From positions 554,001 to 618,000 of the forward strand of contig NZ_SKCI01000002.1 in assembly GCF_005434965.1 (NCBI RefSeq): a stretch of 64,000 nucleotides of DNA, in the 5' to 3' direction. Positions 33,207 through 40,964 of the stretch are shown piece after piece. The position numbers and the translations under genes are program-made. The stretch is from Marimonas lutisalis. GTDB lineage: Bacteria; Pseudomonadota; Alphaproteobacteria; Rhodobacterales; Rhodobacteraceae. A model generated the notes under the pieces. That model saw only the letters and a program-made list of their open reading frames with translations. It was not told the origin of the DNA and made no database searches. Every line of letters begins with the position of its first letter. Within the stretch, counting starts at the first letter, position 1.

Positions 33207-33767
33207 ATGAGCGTGTTTCGAGCCAATCTCAAACCTATCGTCGCGGCAGCCTTCGCGACAGTCATGTATTCCATGCCCGTGGCCGCGCAACAGGCCACGC
33301 TGGATGAACTGTTCGAACGGCTGAAAACGGCCGACACGGTCGAGGCGGCGCGGATCGAGCGCGAAATCCAGATGCAGTGGCGGCAGTCGGGATCGCCGTC
33401 GATGGACCTGTTGCTGAAGCGCGGGCGCGAGGCGATGGAGGATGACCGGCCCGAGGCCGCGGTGGAACATTACGGCGCGCTGATAGACCACGCGCCCGAT
33501 TTTGCCGAAGGCTGGCATGGGCGGGCCACGGCGTTTTTCGAAATGGGTCGCTATGGCCTAGCGCTGGGCGATCTTGAGCATGTGCTTTCATTGAACCCGC
33601 GCCATTACGAGGCGATTTTCGGCCTGGGCGTGATCATGGAGCAACTGGACCGGCGCGAGCAGGCCTATGACGCCTATAGCCTTGTGCTGGGGCTACATCC
33701 GAACCATGAACGCGCGGCAGAAGCGATCAAGCGGCTGGGGCGCCGGGTGAACGGCGCCGAGCTCTGA
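33207..33767 (+). CDS. Secreted TPR-repeat protein
   Basis: 186 residues. A signal peptide (PIVAAAFATVMYSMPVAAQ) leads to a helical protein with at least three TPR-like pairs: 'AVEHYGALIDHAPDFAEGWH', GRYGLALGDLEHVLSLNPRH and EQAYDAYSLVLGLHPNHERA. It probably acts as a periplasmic scaffold. The start at 33207 gives the signal; a much longer in-frame reading upstream runs antisense to the lipase and SCP2 genes and is not real. It lies 19 bases before the helicase gene. Confidence 0.85.
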   Translation: MSVFRANLKPIVAAAFATVMYSMPVAAQQATLDELFERLKTADTVEAARIEREIQMQWRQSGSPSMDLLLKRGREAMEDDRPEAAVEHYGALIDHAPDFAEGWHGRATAFFEMGRYGLALGDLEHVLSLNPRHYEAIFGLGVIMEQLDRREQAYDAYSLVLGLHPNHERAAEAIKRLGRRVNGAEL

Positions 33768-33786
33768 ACCGGGGAAGACTTTTCCG

Positions 33787-36597
33787 ATGCACCGAGACGA
33801 ACGGATCGTGGCGGTCCTTGGCCCCACGAATACCGGCAAGACGCATTACGCGATCGAGCGGATGCTGGGCTATCGGACCGGCGTGATTGGGCTGCCGCTG
33901 CGCCTGCTGGCGCGCGAGGTCTATGACCGGATCGTCGCGGCGCGGGGGCCGAGCGTGGTGGCGCTGGTGACCGGGGAAGAGCGCATCGTGCCCGAGCGCA
34001 CGCAATACTGGGTCTGCACGGTCGAGGCGATGCCCGAGGGGCTGGGCGCCGATTTCGTGGCGGTGGACGAAATCCAGCTCTGTGCCGATCCCGAGCGGGG
34101 CCATGTGTTTACCGACCGCCTGTTGCGCGCGCGCGGGTTGCAGGAGACGGTTTTCCTGGGATCCGACACGATGCGCGGGCCGATCCGGGCGCTGGTGCCC
34201 GGCGTCACCTTCGTGGGCCGCGAGCGGATGAGCCAGCTGGTCTATACCGGAGCGAAGAAAATCTCGCGGATGCAGCCGCGCAGCGCCATCGTCGGGTTTT
34301 CGGTCGACAACGTCTATGCGATTGCCGAGCTGATCCGCCGCCAGCGGGGCGGAGCGGCGGTGGTGATGGGCGCGCTGAGCCCGCGCACGCGCAACGCGCA
34401 GGTGGAAATGTACCAGTCGGGCGAGGTGGATTTCCTGGTGGCCACGGATGCGATTGGCATGGGGCTGAACCTGGATATCGACCATGTCGCCTTTTCGTCG
34501 CTGACGAAATTCGACGGGCGGCGGATGCGGCCGCTGATGCCGAACGAGCTGGCCCAGATCGCTGGCCGCGCGGGGCGCGGGATGAGCGACGGCACATTCG
34601 GCGTGACCGGCGAGGCGCCCACCCTGCCCGACGAGGTGGCCGAGGCGATCATGGCGCACCAGTTCACGCCCATCCGCAAGCTGCAGTGGCGCAACGCGGC
34701 ATTGCAGTTCGGTACGGTGGACGCGCTGATCCACGCGCTGGAGGCCAAGCCGCAGGACGATCTGCTGGTGCGGGCGCGTGAGGCCGACGACCTGATGGCG
34801 CTCAAGACGCTGGCGGGCGAGGCCGAGGTGCGCGCGCGCGCCAGCGACGGCGCGTCGGTGCGGCTTTTGTGGGATGTGTGCCGGATTCCGGATTTCCGCG
34901 GCATCAGCCATGCCGAGCATACGGGCCTGCTGGAGAAGATATTCGGCTTCCTGCACGAGCACGGGCACGTGCCCGAGGACTGGATCGCGCGGCAGATTCG
35001 CCGGATCGACCGGACGGATGGCGACATTGACACGTTGTCGAAACGTCTGGCCTTTATCCGCACATGGACCTATGTGGCACAGCGTCGGGGCTGGCTGATT
35101 GATGAAGAGCATTGGCGCGGCGAGGCCCGCGCGGTAGAAGACCGACTGTCGGATGCGCTGCATGGCGCGCTGACGCAAAGATTCGTGGACCGGCGCACCA
35201 GCGTGCTGTTGCGGCGGCTCAAGCAGAAGGAGGCCATGTTGGCCGAAGTGAACGACAAGGGCGAAGTGACGGTCGAAGGGCATCTTGCCGGCCGTCTGGA
35301 GGGATTCCGGTTTGCGCTGGACAAATCGGCGAGCGGGCAGGAGGCCAAGACATTGCGGCAGGCCGCGATGCAGGCGCTGGCGCCGCATTTTCATTTGCGG
35401 GCCGACCGGTTCTACAACGCACCCGACACCGAGCTGGATTTCACCGAGCAGGGCGGCCTGATGTGGGGCGAGCACGCGGTGGGCAAGCTGGTGGCCGGCG
35501 CCGAACCGCTGAAACCGCAGGTGAAGGCCTTTGTCGACGAGGAAGCGGGCGACGAGGTGGTGCAGAAGGTCACCCGCCGGCTGCAGCATTTCATCGACCG
35601 CAAGATCGCGACGCAGTTCGAGCCGCTGCTGGCGATGAGCCGGGACGAGGCGCTGACCGGGCTGGCGCGCGGGTTCGCCTTCCGGCTGGTCGAGGCGCTG
35701 GGCATCGTGCCGCGCGCCGAGGTGGCCGACGAGGTGAAGGCGCTGGACCAGGACGCGCGCGGCGCGCTGCGCAAGCACGGCGTGCGGTTCGGCCAGTTCA
35801 CGATTTTCATGCCGGCGCTGTTGAAACCCGCGCCGACGCGTCTGCGGCTGGTGCTGTGGTCGCTGGCCAAGGGGCTGGAGACCTTCCCCGAGGCGCCGCC
35901 GCCGGGCCTGGTGACGGTGCCGGTGCCGAAGGATGCCGAGCCCGGCGTGGACGCGATGAGCGGCTATCGCAGCGCGGGTGAGCGGGCGATCCGTATCGAC
36001 ATGCTGGAACGGCTGGCCGACCTGCTGCGCGCGCAGGACAGCCGCGCGGGGTTCGAGGCGAACCCCGACATGCTGTCGATCACCGGCATGACCCTGGAGC
36101 AGTTCGCCGACCTGATGCAGGGGCTGGGCTACAAGGCCGAGAAGGGCGAACGCGAGAAGGTGAAACCGGCGCCCGAGGCCGGTGAGACCGCGCAGGCGCA
36201 ACCCGAGGCAGCCGAGACGCCCGAGGGCGACGCAGAGGCCGACCGGCCCGTCGAGGTGCCGTCTTCGGACGCGCATCCGGCCGAGGCAGTGAGCGAAACG
36301 CCCGACGCGACCGGCGCCATAACCGGCCCGGATGCCGAGGATACGCCGGAACTGGAGGCGTTCTATACCTTCACCTGGGGCGGGCGGAAGCAGGGCGCAC
36401 CCCGCCGCGAGGGCGGCAGGCCGCGCGGCGACAAACCCAAGGGCCGCAAGGGCGGCAAGCCCCGCCGCGAGGGCGGGGGCGGCAAGCCGCAGCAGGGCGC
36501 GCGCCGCTTCGAGTCGAAACCGCAGAAGAAAAAAGACCAGATCGACCCCGACAACCCCTTTGCAGCAGCGCTGATGGGGTTGAAGGACAAGGGCTGA
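33787..36597 (+). CDS. Suv3-type DExH RNA helicase with long charged tail
   Basis: 936 residues. The helicase core has Walker A GPTNTGKT (12-19), motif II DEIQ (94-97) and motif VI GRAGRG (260-265), the combination of the mitochondrial degradosome helicase Suv3 and its alphaproteobacterial relatives. After the core comes a Suv3-like C-terminal region to about 780, then a tail that is first acidic (Glu/Pro/Ala) and then strongly basic (GRPRGDKPKGRKGGKPRREG), ending 'NPFAAALMGLKDKG'. The basic tail may bind RNA. It is followed four bases later by an S4 RNA-binding gene, suggesting a shared RNA or ribosome role. Confidence 0.9.
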   Translation: MHRDERIVAVLGPTNTGKTHYAIERMLGYRTGVIGLPLRLLAREVYDRIVAARGPSVVALVTGEERIVPERTQYWVCTVEAMPEGLGADFVAVDEIQLCADPERGHVFTDRLLRARGLQETVFLGSDTMRGPIRALVPGVTFVGRERMSQLVYTGAKKISRMQPRSAIVGFSVDNVYAIAELIRRQRGGAAVVMGALSPRTRNAQVEMYQSGEVDFLVATDAIGMGLNLDIDHVAFSSLTKFDGRRMRPLMPNELAQIAGRAGRGMSDGTFGVTGEAPTLPDEVAEAIMAHQFTPIRKLQWRNAALQFGTVDALIHALEAKPQDDLLVRAREADDLMALKTLAGEAEVRARASDGASVRLLWDVCRIPDFRGISHAEHTGLLEKIFGFLHEHGHVPEDWIARQIRRIDRTDGDIDTLSKRLAFIRTWTYVAQRRGWLIDEEHWRGEARAVEDRLSDALHGALTQRFVDRRTSVLLRRLKQKEAMLAEVNDKGEVTVEGHLAGRLEGFRFALDKSASGQEAKTLRQAAMQALAPHFHLRADRFYNAPDTELDFTEQGGLMWGEHAVGKLVAGAEPLKPQVKAFVDEEAGDEVVQKVTRRLQHFIDRKIATQFEPLLAMSRDEALTGLARGFAFRLVEALGIVPRAEVADEVKALDQDARGALRKHGVRFGQFTIFMPALLKPAPTRLRLVLWSLAKGLETFPEAPPPGLVTVPVPKDAEPGVDAMSGYRSAGERAIRIDMLERLADLLRAQDSRAGFEANPDMLSITGMTLEQFADLMQGLGYKAEKGEREKVKPAPEAGETAQAQPEAAETPEGDAEADRPVEVPSSDAHPAEAVSETPDATGAITGPDAEDTPELEAFYTFTWGGRKQGAPRREGGRPRGDKPKGRKGGKPRREGGGGKPQQGARRFESKPQKKKDQIDPDNPFAAALMGLKDKG

Positions 36598-36600
36598 TCC

Positions 36601-36954
36601 TTGGGCGAGGGCGGCAGGATCCGGCTGGACAAGTGGCTGTGGTATGCGCGGTTCTTCAAGACCCGCAGCCTGGCTGCGAAGCAGGTGAGCGGCGGGCATG
36701 TGCGGGTGAACGCCGATAAGGCGCTGAAACCGGCGCATTCGGTGGGCCCGGGCGATGTTCTGACCTTTGCCCAGGGCCGGGTGATCCGGGTGGTGCGCAT
36801 CTTGGCCGTGGGCGAGCGGCGCGGCCCGGCGCCCGAGGCGCAGATGCTGTACGAGGACCTGACGCCCGAGGCCGAGGCACCGCGCCCGCGCGCCGGTGGA
36901 GAGCGGCCGACCAAGCGTGACCGGCGCGCCATCGACGCGCTGCGCGGCGAGTGA
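36601..36954 (+). CDS. S4 RNA-binding protein, Hsp15-like
   Basis: 117 residues with an S4 domain: IRLDKWLWYARFFKTRSLAA, 'VSGGHVRVNADKALKPAHSV' and GDVLTFAQGRVIRVVRILAV. It matches the Hsp15/HslR type, which binds free 50S subunits carrying stalled nascent chains. The C-terminus is basic. A TTG start is used; an AAGGG lies near the helicase stop. Its coupling to the Suv3-type helicase gene is common in this bacterial group. Confidence 0.88.
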   Translation: MGEGGRIRLDKWLWYARFFKTRSLAAKQVSGGHVRVNADKALKPAHSVGPGDVLTFAQGRVIRVVRILAVGERRGPAPEAQMLYEDLTPEAEAPRPRAGGERPTKRDRRAIDALRGE

Positions 36955-37038
36955 ACGCGATGTGACAACCCGGCGCTTGAATGATCGGGAGGACTGAATT
37001 AGCTAGGGCCCGACGCCGATTAATGATGGATTCCCGAT

Positions 37039-37377
37039 ATGACTTATGTCGTGATCGATAACTGCATCGCCTGCAAATACACCGACTGCGTTGAAGTCTG
37101 CCCCGTTGACTGTTTCTACGAGGGCGAGAACATGCTGGTGATCCATCCCGACGAATGCATCGATTGCGGCGTCTGCGAGCCGGAATGCCCGGCGGACGCG
37201 ATCCGGCCCGACACCGAGCCGGAGATGGAAAAATGGGTCGAGTTCAACCGGAAATACTCGGAAATGTGGCCGGTGATCATTTCCAAGAAAGACCCGCTGC
37301 CTGACGCCGAGGACCGCGACGGGGAAACCGGCAAACTGGATAAGTACTTCTCGGAGAATCCGGGCGAAGGCGGCTGA
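37039..37377 (+). CDS. fdxA: 7Fe ferredoxin FdxA
   Basis: 112 residues. The two cluster motifs are [17 protein letters not shown] (3Fe-4S/4Fe-4S, N-terminal) and [12 protein letters not shown] (4Fe-4S), followed by the usual C-terminal extension '[15 protein letters not shown]'. Soluble electron carrier of the Azotobacter FdI type. It sits between the S4 gene and carD, a frequent order in alphaproteobacteria. Confidence 0.95.
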   Translation: MTYVVIDNCIACKYTDCVEVCPVDCFYEGENMLVIHPDECIDCGVCEPECPADAIRPDTEPEMEKWVEFNRKYSEMWPVIISKKDPLPDAEDRDGETGKLDKYFSENPGEGG

Positions 37378-37646
37378 AGCCGGCTGCGACAATCTGGCCA
37401 AGCCGTTCATCTGAAAGGCTAAAACGCGCGGGTTTCGCCGTGGCGCTTTGAAATATGCGCGATTCGTGTTATATATTTTTTTCAAATGACGAGATCTGCC
37501 TGACACTATCCCGCGAGCCGCTGTTCCCAGGATGGATTATTTTGCGCAAATTTTGACCCTGCAGGGGTGCGCGAGTTCCCCGCAGGTGACGTTTGCGACC
37601 AAATATGCCGGTGGACTGTCGGGGATGCGATGCGAGGAAAAGCTGC

Positions 37647-38156
37647 ATGAGCAAGTCGAAGAAATCGGAGTTTCGTCCGAATGATTACGTTGTGTACCCG
37701 GCCCATGGTGTGGGCCAGATCGTTTCGATCGAGAAACAGGAAGTCGCCGGCTTTGAGCTGGAGCTGTTCGTGATCTCGTTCGAGAAGGACAAGATGACCC
37801 TGCGGGTGCCCACCAACAAGGCGACCGAGATCGGCATGCGCGGCCTGTCGAGCCCCGACGTGGTGAGCCAGGCGATGAAGACGCTGAAAGGCAAGGCCAA
37901 GGTCAAGCGCGCGATGTGGTCGCGCCGGGCGCAGGAATACGAACAGAAGATCAATTCGGGCGACCTGATCGCGATTGCCGAAGTGGTGCGCGACCTGCAC
38001 CGCAACGATGACCAGCGCGAACAGAGCTACTCCGAGCGCCAGCTTTATGAAGCGGCGCTGGAACGCCTGACCCGCGAAGTGGCCGCCGTTTCGGGCGGTG
38101 ACGAGGTGGAAGCCGCGAAACAGGTGGACGAGGTTCTGCTGAGCCGCGCCGCCTGA
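37647..38156 (+). CDS. CarD family transcriptional regulator
   Basis: 169 residues. The N-terminal RNA-polymerase-interacting domain reads NDYVVYPAHGVGQIVSIEKQ, and the C-terminal helical DNA-binding part includes RAMWSRRAQEYEQKINSGDL and 'LYEAALERLTREVAAV'. CarD binds the polymerase beta subunit and stabilises open complexes, mainly at rRNA and other growth-linked promoters. The start at 37647 (after GAGGAAA) is chosen because upstream in-frame residues are not conserved. An AT-rich stretch at 37455-37490 may hold its promoter. Followed by a strong terminator. Confidence 0.93.
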   Translation: MSKSKKSEFRPNDYVVYPAHGVGQIVSIEKQEVAGFELELFVISFEKDKMTLRVPTNKATEIGMRGLSSPDVVSQAMKTLKGKAKVKRAMWSRRAQEYEQKINSGDLIAIAEVVRDLHRNDDQREQSYSERQLYEAALERLTREVAAVSGGDEVEAAKQVDEVLLSRAA

Positions 38157-38181
38157 TTTCCCGGGATTTTCCAGGATTTGA

Positions 38182-38209
38182 CCGCGTCCCCGGAGGGGGC
38201 GCGGTTTTT
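38182..38209 (+). terminator. Rho-independent terminator after carD
   Basis: CCGCGTCCCC GGA GGGGGCGCGG makes a GC-rich stem with one mismatch, followed directly by TTTTTC. It lies 25 bases after the carD stop. Confidence 0.88.
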
Positions 38210-38227
38210 CGTTGTGCGCGTGGTGGG

Positions 38228-38272
38228 GCGCCCCGGCGGTGGCGCCCACCCACCCCGCCGCCGCCGGGGCGC
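38228..38272. repeat. GC-rich inverted repeat with CCCACCCACC loop
   Basis: Arms of 17 bases (38228-38244 and 38256-38272) differ at one position. The 11-base loop is CCCACCCACCC. It is followed 45 bases later by a GAGTATTT-type motif, as at two other sites in the window. Confidence 0.8.
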
Positions 38273-38316
38273 GGATGACCTTGAGACATTGGTGGTATTT
38301 GGTGGTGTCGGGACTC

Positions 38317-38336
38317 GAGTATTTTTGCCAAGAAAG
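38317..38336 (+). repeat. Dispersed GAGTATTT motif, copy 1
   Basis: GAGTATTTTTGCCAAGAAAG, in the spacer between carD and cobS. Related copies lie at 40878, 42956 (reverse) and 51025. Confidence 0.6.
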
Positions 38337-38345
38337 AACCGGCGC

Positions 38346-39101
38346 CTAGAGCGCTGCGGTGAGCGCGAGAAGGGCCGCGATTTCGGTGAGTTGCTGGGTG
38401 GCGCCCAGGACATCGCCGGTTTGGCCGCCGATCTTGGCGCGGGCAAGGGCCTGGGTGGCGGCCATGACGCCGAGCGCGGCCAGCGCGGCCCAGAGGCCGG
38501 CCCAGCCGCAAAGCAGGAGCGCGCTGAGCAGGGCGAGGCCCGCGGCCAGCGCGACGCTGCGCGCCGCGGGGCGACCGGTGCTGTGCGAAAGACCGTCGGT
38601 GCGGGCATTGGGCAGGGCGCGCATGGTCGCGGCCATGCTGGCACGCGAGAGCGCGGCACTGGCGAAAAGCGCGGCGATCATTGTGGTTTCCAGCGTGGCG
38701 AGCGCGGTACCCCGCAGGCCGAGGGACAGGGCGAGGGCGATGACGCCGTAGGCACCGATGCGGCTGTCGCGCATGATCTCGAGCCGGCGGGCCGGGGCGA
38801 AGCCGCCCCAGAAGCCATCGGCCAGGTCGGCCAGCCCGTCTTCGTGCATGGCGCCGGTGATCAGCACGAGCGTGGCGAGGGCCAGAAGTGCGGAAAGATG
38901 GTAAGGAATTCCAACGGCTTGCGCGATCAGCGCGACCGTTGCGGCGAGGCCCGCGACGACGAGGCCCACGAGCGGCCAGGCCCAGGCGCTGGCGGCGCCG
39001 CGGGCATAGGCGTGATCGGGTAGGGAAAGCGGCAGGCGCGTGAGAAGAGACAGCGCGACCGCGAGATCGCGGGGCTGTGCCAGGGGGGCGTTTTCGCGCA
39101 T
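38346..39101 (-). CDS. cobS: Adenosylcobinamide-GDP ribazoletransferase
   Basis: 251 residues and about six membrane segments. The family motif [18 protein letters not shown] is present, followed by '[20 protein letters not shown]', the metal and substrate site of CobS. The enzyme joins adenosylcobinamide-GDP to alpha-ribazole (phosphate) in the last steps of cobalamin synthesis. The start at 39101 is chosen for agreement with family length ([15 protein letters not shown] follows); upstream residues run antisense to cobT. Divergent from cobT with only 79 bases between starts. Confidence 0.93.
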   Translation of the reverse strand: MRENAPLAQPRDLAVALSLLTRLPLSLPDHAYARGAASAWAWPLVGLVVAGLAATVALIAQAVGIPYHLSALLALATLVLITGAMHEDGLADLADGFWGGFAPARRLEIMRDSRIGAYGVIALALSLGLRGTALATLETTMIAALFASAALSRASMAATMRALPNARTDGLSHSTGRPAARSVALAAGLALLSALLLCGWAGLWAALAALGVMAATQALARAKIGGQTGDVLGATQQLTEIAALLALTAAL

Positions 39102-39180
39102 GAACCTGTCCGTTTCTGGCCTTGAGGGCGGAAGCGTTTCCGTTAAACACGGGGCGCCAAGCCAAATCAACGGGGATTCC

Positions 39181-40194
39181 ATGGGCAATTTTGAAAGTCT
39201 CGCGCAGTTTCGTGAAGAATTGGTTGCCGCGCCGGGCGCGGACCACGTGGCGCGGGCCGGGGCCGAGGCGCGCAACGGGCAGCTGACCAAGCCGCCGGGC
39301 GCATTGGGCCGGCTGGAGGACCTGGCGATCTGGTACGCGGGCTGGCGTGGCACCGACCGACCCACGCTGGAGCACCCGCAAGTGATTGTTTTTGCGGGCA
39401 ACCACGGTGTGACGGCGCAGGGCGTGTCGGCCTTTCCGGCGGACGTGACGGCGCAGATGGTGCTGAATTTCGAGGCCGGGGGGGCCGCGATCAACCAGCT
39501 GTCCAGGGCCTTTGGCGCGAAGATGGATGTCCTGGCGCTGGAGCTGGCGCGGCCGACGGCGGATTTCACCCAAGGCCCCGCGATGGGCGAGGCGGAGTTT
39601 CTGCAAGCGATTGCAACGGGTTGGAACGCGGTGGACCCGCAAGCCGACCTGCTGGTCACTGGCGAGATGGGGATCGGGAATACGACCAGTGCGGCGGCGG
39701 TGGCGCATGCGCTTTATGGCGGGGAGGCCGAGGACTGGGTCGGCCGGGGCACCGGTGTGGACGCGGACGGCCTGGCGCTGAAGGCGCGGGTGGTGCGCGA
39801 GGGAAAAGCCCGCAATTCCAGTGAGATGACTGATGGACTCGATGTGCTGCGCTGCCTGGGCGGGCGCGAACTGGCGGCGATGGCGGGCGCTATCGCGCGG
39901 GCGCGGGTGGAACGCATTCCTGTGATCCTCGACGGGTTTATCTGTTGCGCGGCGGCGGCCTGCCTGCACGAGGCGCTGCCCGGCGCGCTGGAGCATGCGG
40001 TGGCGGGCCATCAAAGCGCCGAGGCCGCGCATGGCAAGCTTTTGGAAAAGCTGGGAAAAGAGCCTCTGTTGCGCCTTGGCATGCGGCTGGGCGAGGGCTC
40101 GGGCGGGGCGCTGGCGATGGGCGTGCTGAAAGGCGCGATTGCCTGTCATTCGGGCATGGCGACCTTTGCCGAGGCGGGCGTTTCGGAGGGTTGA
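39181..40194 (+). CDS. cobT: Nicotinate-nucleotide--dimethylbenzimidazole phosphoribosyltransferase
   Basis: 337 residues. The enzyme makes alpha-ribazole phosphate for the lower ligand of cobalamin. Seen are [52 protein letters not shown] (phosphoribosyl site) and the C-terminal [20 protein letters not shown] with the catalytic Glu. Length is normal from the start at 39181. It is divergent from cobS, its partner in nucleotide-loop assembly; the short shared leader leaves no room for a cobalamin riboswitch. Confidence 0.95.
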   Translation: MGNFESLAQFREELVAAPGADHVARAGAEARNGQLTKPPGALGRLEDLAIWYAGWRGTDRPTLEHPQVIVFAGNHGVTAQGVSAFPADVTAQMVLNFEAGGAAINQLSRAFGAKMDVLALELARPTADFTQGPAMGEAEFLQAIATGWNAVDPQADLLVTGEMGIGNTTSAAAVAHALYGGEAEDWVGRGTGVDADGLALKARVVREGKARNSSEMTDGLDVLRCLGGRELAAMAGAIARARVERIPVILDGFICCAAAACLHEALPGALEHAVAGHQSAEAAHGKLLEKLGKEPLLRLGMRLGEGSGGALAMGVLKGAIACHSGMATFAEAGVSEG

Positions 40195-40224
40195 AGCGAA
40201 GCTGCGCGCGGTCAGGTTAACGGC

Positions 40225-40300
40225 GCCGCGGCGCGGCAACGGGGCGGGGGTGACCCGCGGCTGACTTGCGGCTGCCGGGCGTGCACCGCCGCGCCGCGGC
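40225..40300. repeat. Spaced GC-rich inverted repeat after cobT
   Basis: GCCGCGGCGCGGC (40225-40237) and GCCGCGCCGCGGC (40288-40300) are exact inverted arms of 13 bases with a 50-base spacer. TTAACG precedes the left arm and CGTTAA follows the right one. It lies between cobT and the MarR-type gene and could form a large stem or be a protein site. Confidence 0.6.
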
Positions 40301-40392
40301 ATTCGTTAAGGCTTCGTTTCCTTACCCCGGCGCGCGGTGATGGAACGATTCGCGCACTTGCCGGCGCGGCAGAAATCGGCCACAGAAAGACC

Positions 40393-40848
40393 ATGACGAA
40401 AGACACCGATGTTCGGCCGGACCTGCCATCGACCACAAGGTCGCTTCCTATCGCGATGCTGCGCGCGCGAGAGACGATGATGGCGCCCATCCGCCAGATG
40501 CTGAACAAGGCGGACGTGACCGAGCAGCAATGGCGCGTGCTGCGCGTGCTGGATGAGCGCGGCACGATGGACCCCAAGGACCTGGCGCAGGCGGCCTGCC
40601 TGTTGAACCCCAGCCTGACGCGGATCATGCAGCTGTTGGAGAAAAAGGGGCTGATCGCGCGCAAGGATCATCCCAGCGACCGGCGCAAGGTGCTGCTGGA
40701 CATCACGCCCGAGGGCGTGGCGCTGTTGCGCGCGGCGGCGCCGGAGAGCAACGCGATCTTTGCCCGGCTGGAAGAGCGGTTTGGCCGGGAGCGGATGGAT
40801 CAGTTGCTGGACCTTCTGAACGACCTGAGTGCGCTGGACCTGGACTGA
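40393..40848 (+). CDS. MarR family regulator, HpaR-like
   Basis: 151 residues. A winged-helix MarR fold with RARETMMAPIRQMLNKADVT, EQQWRVLRVLDERGTMDPKD and the recognition/wing part ARKDHPSDRRKVLLDITPEG. The sequence fits the HpaR subgroup, named for repressing homoprotocatechuate catabolism, but no hpa genes are nearby. It stands just upstream of the hydrolase/ABC/porin module in the same direction, so control of that module in answer to a substrate-derived ligand is a reasonable guess. Cytoplasmic dimer expected. Confidence 0.88.
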   Translation: MTKDTDVRPDLPSTTRSLPIAMLRARETMMAPIRQMLNKADVTEQQWRVLRVLDERGTMDPKDLAQAACLLNPSLTRIMQLLEKKGLIARKDHPSDRRKVLLDITPEGVALLRAAAPESNAIFARLEERFGRERMDQLLDLLNDLSALDLD

Positions 40849-40877
40849 GCGCCGGGGGCGGCGCCCCCGGACCCCCC

Positions 40878-40899
40878 GAGTATTTCTGGCAAGATGAAG
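40878..40899 (+). repeat. Dispersed GAGTATTT motif, copy 2
   Basis: GAGTATTTCTGGCAAGATGA follows a GC-rich palindrome (about 40852-40868) after the MarR-type gene and precedes the CocE/NonD gene. Confidence 0.6.
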
Positions 40900-40964
40900 C
40901 AGGGTGCTTGACCCCGACGCGCTGTGCCGGAAAGCTGGCACGCGGGAGCGAGAGGGGGTGCGCC

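Noticed and set aside
33727-36738. 1003-residue minus-strand frame
   Set aside because: Antisense shadow of the Suv3-type helicase; Arg/His/Gln/Leu-rich, no motif, and the helicase frame carries all known motifs.
39102-39180. Possible cobalamin riboswitch between cobS and cobT
   Set aside because: The 79-base interval is too short and lacks the B12-box-like sequence.
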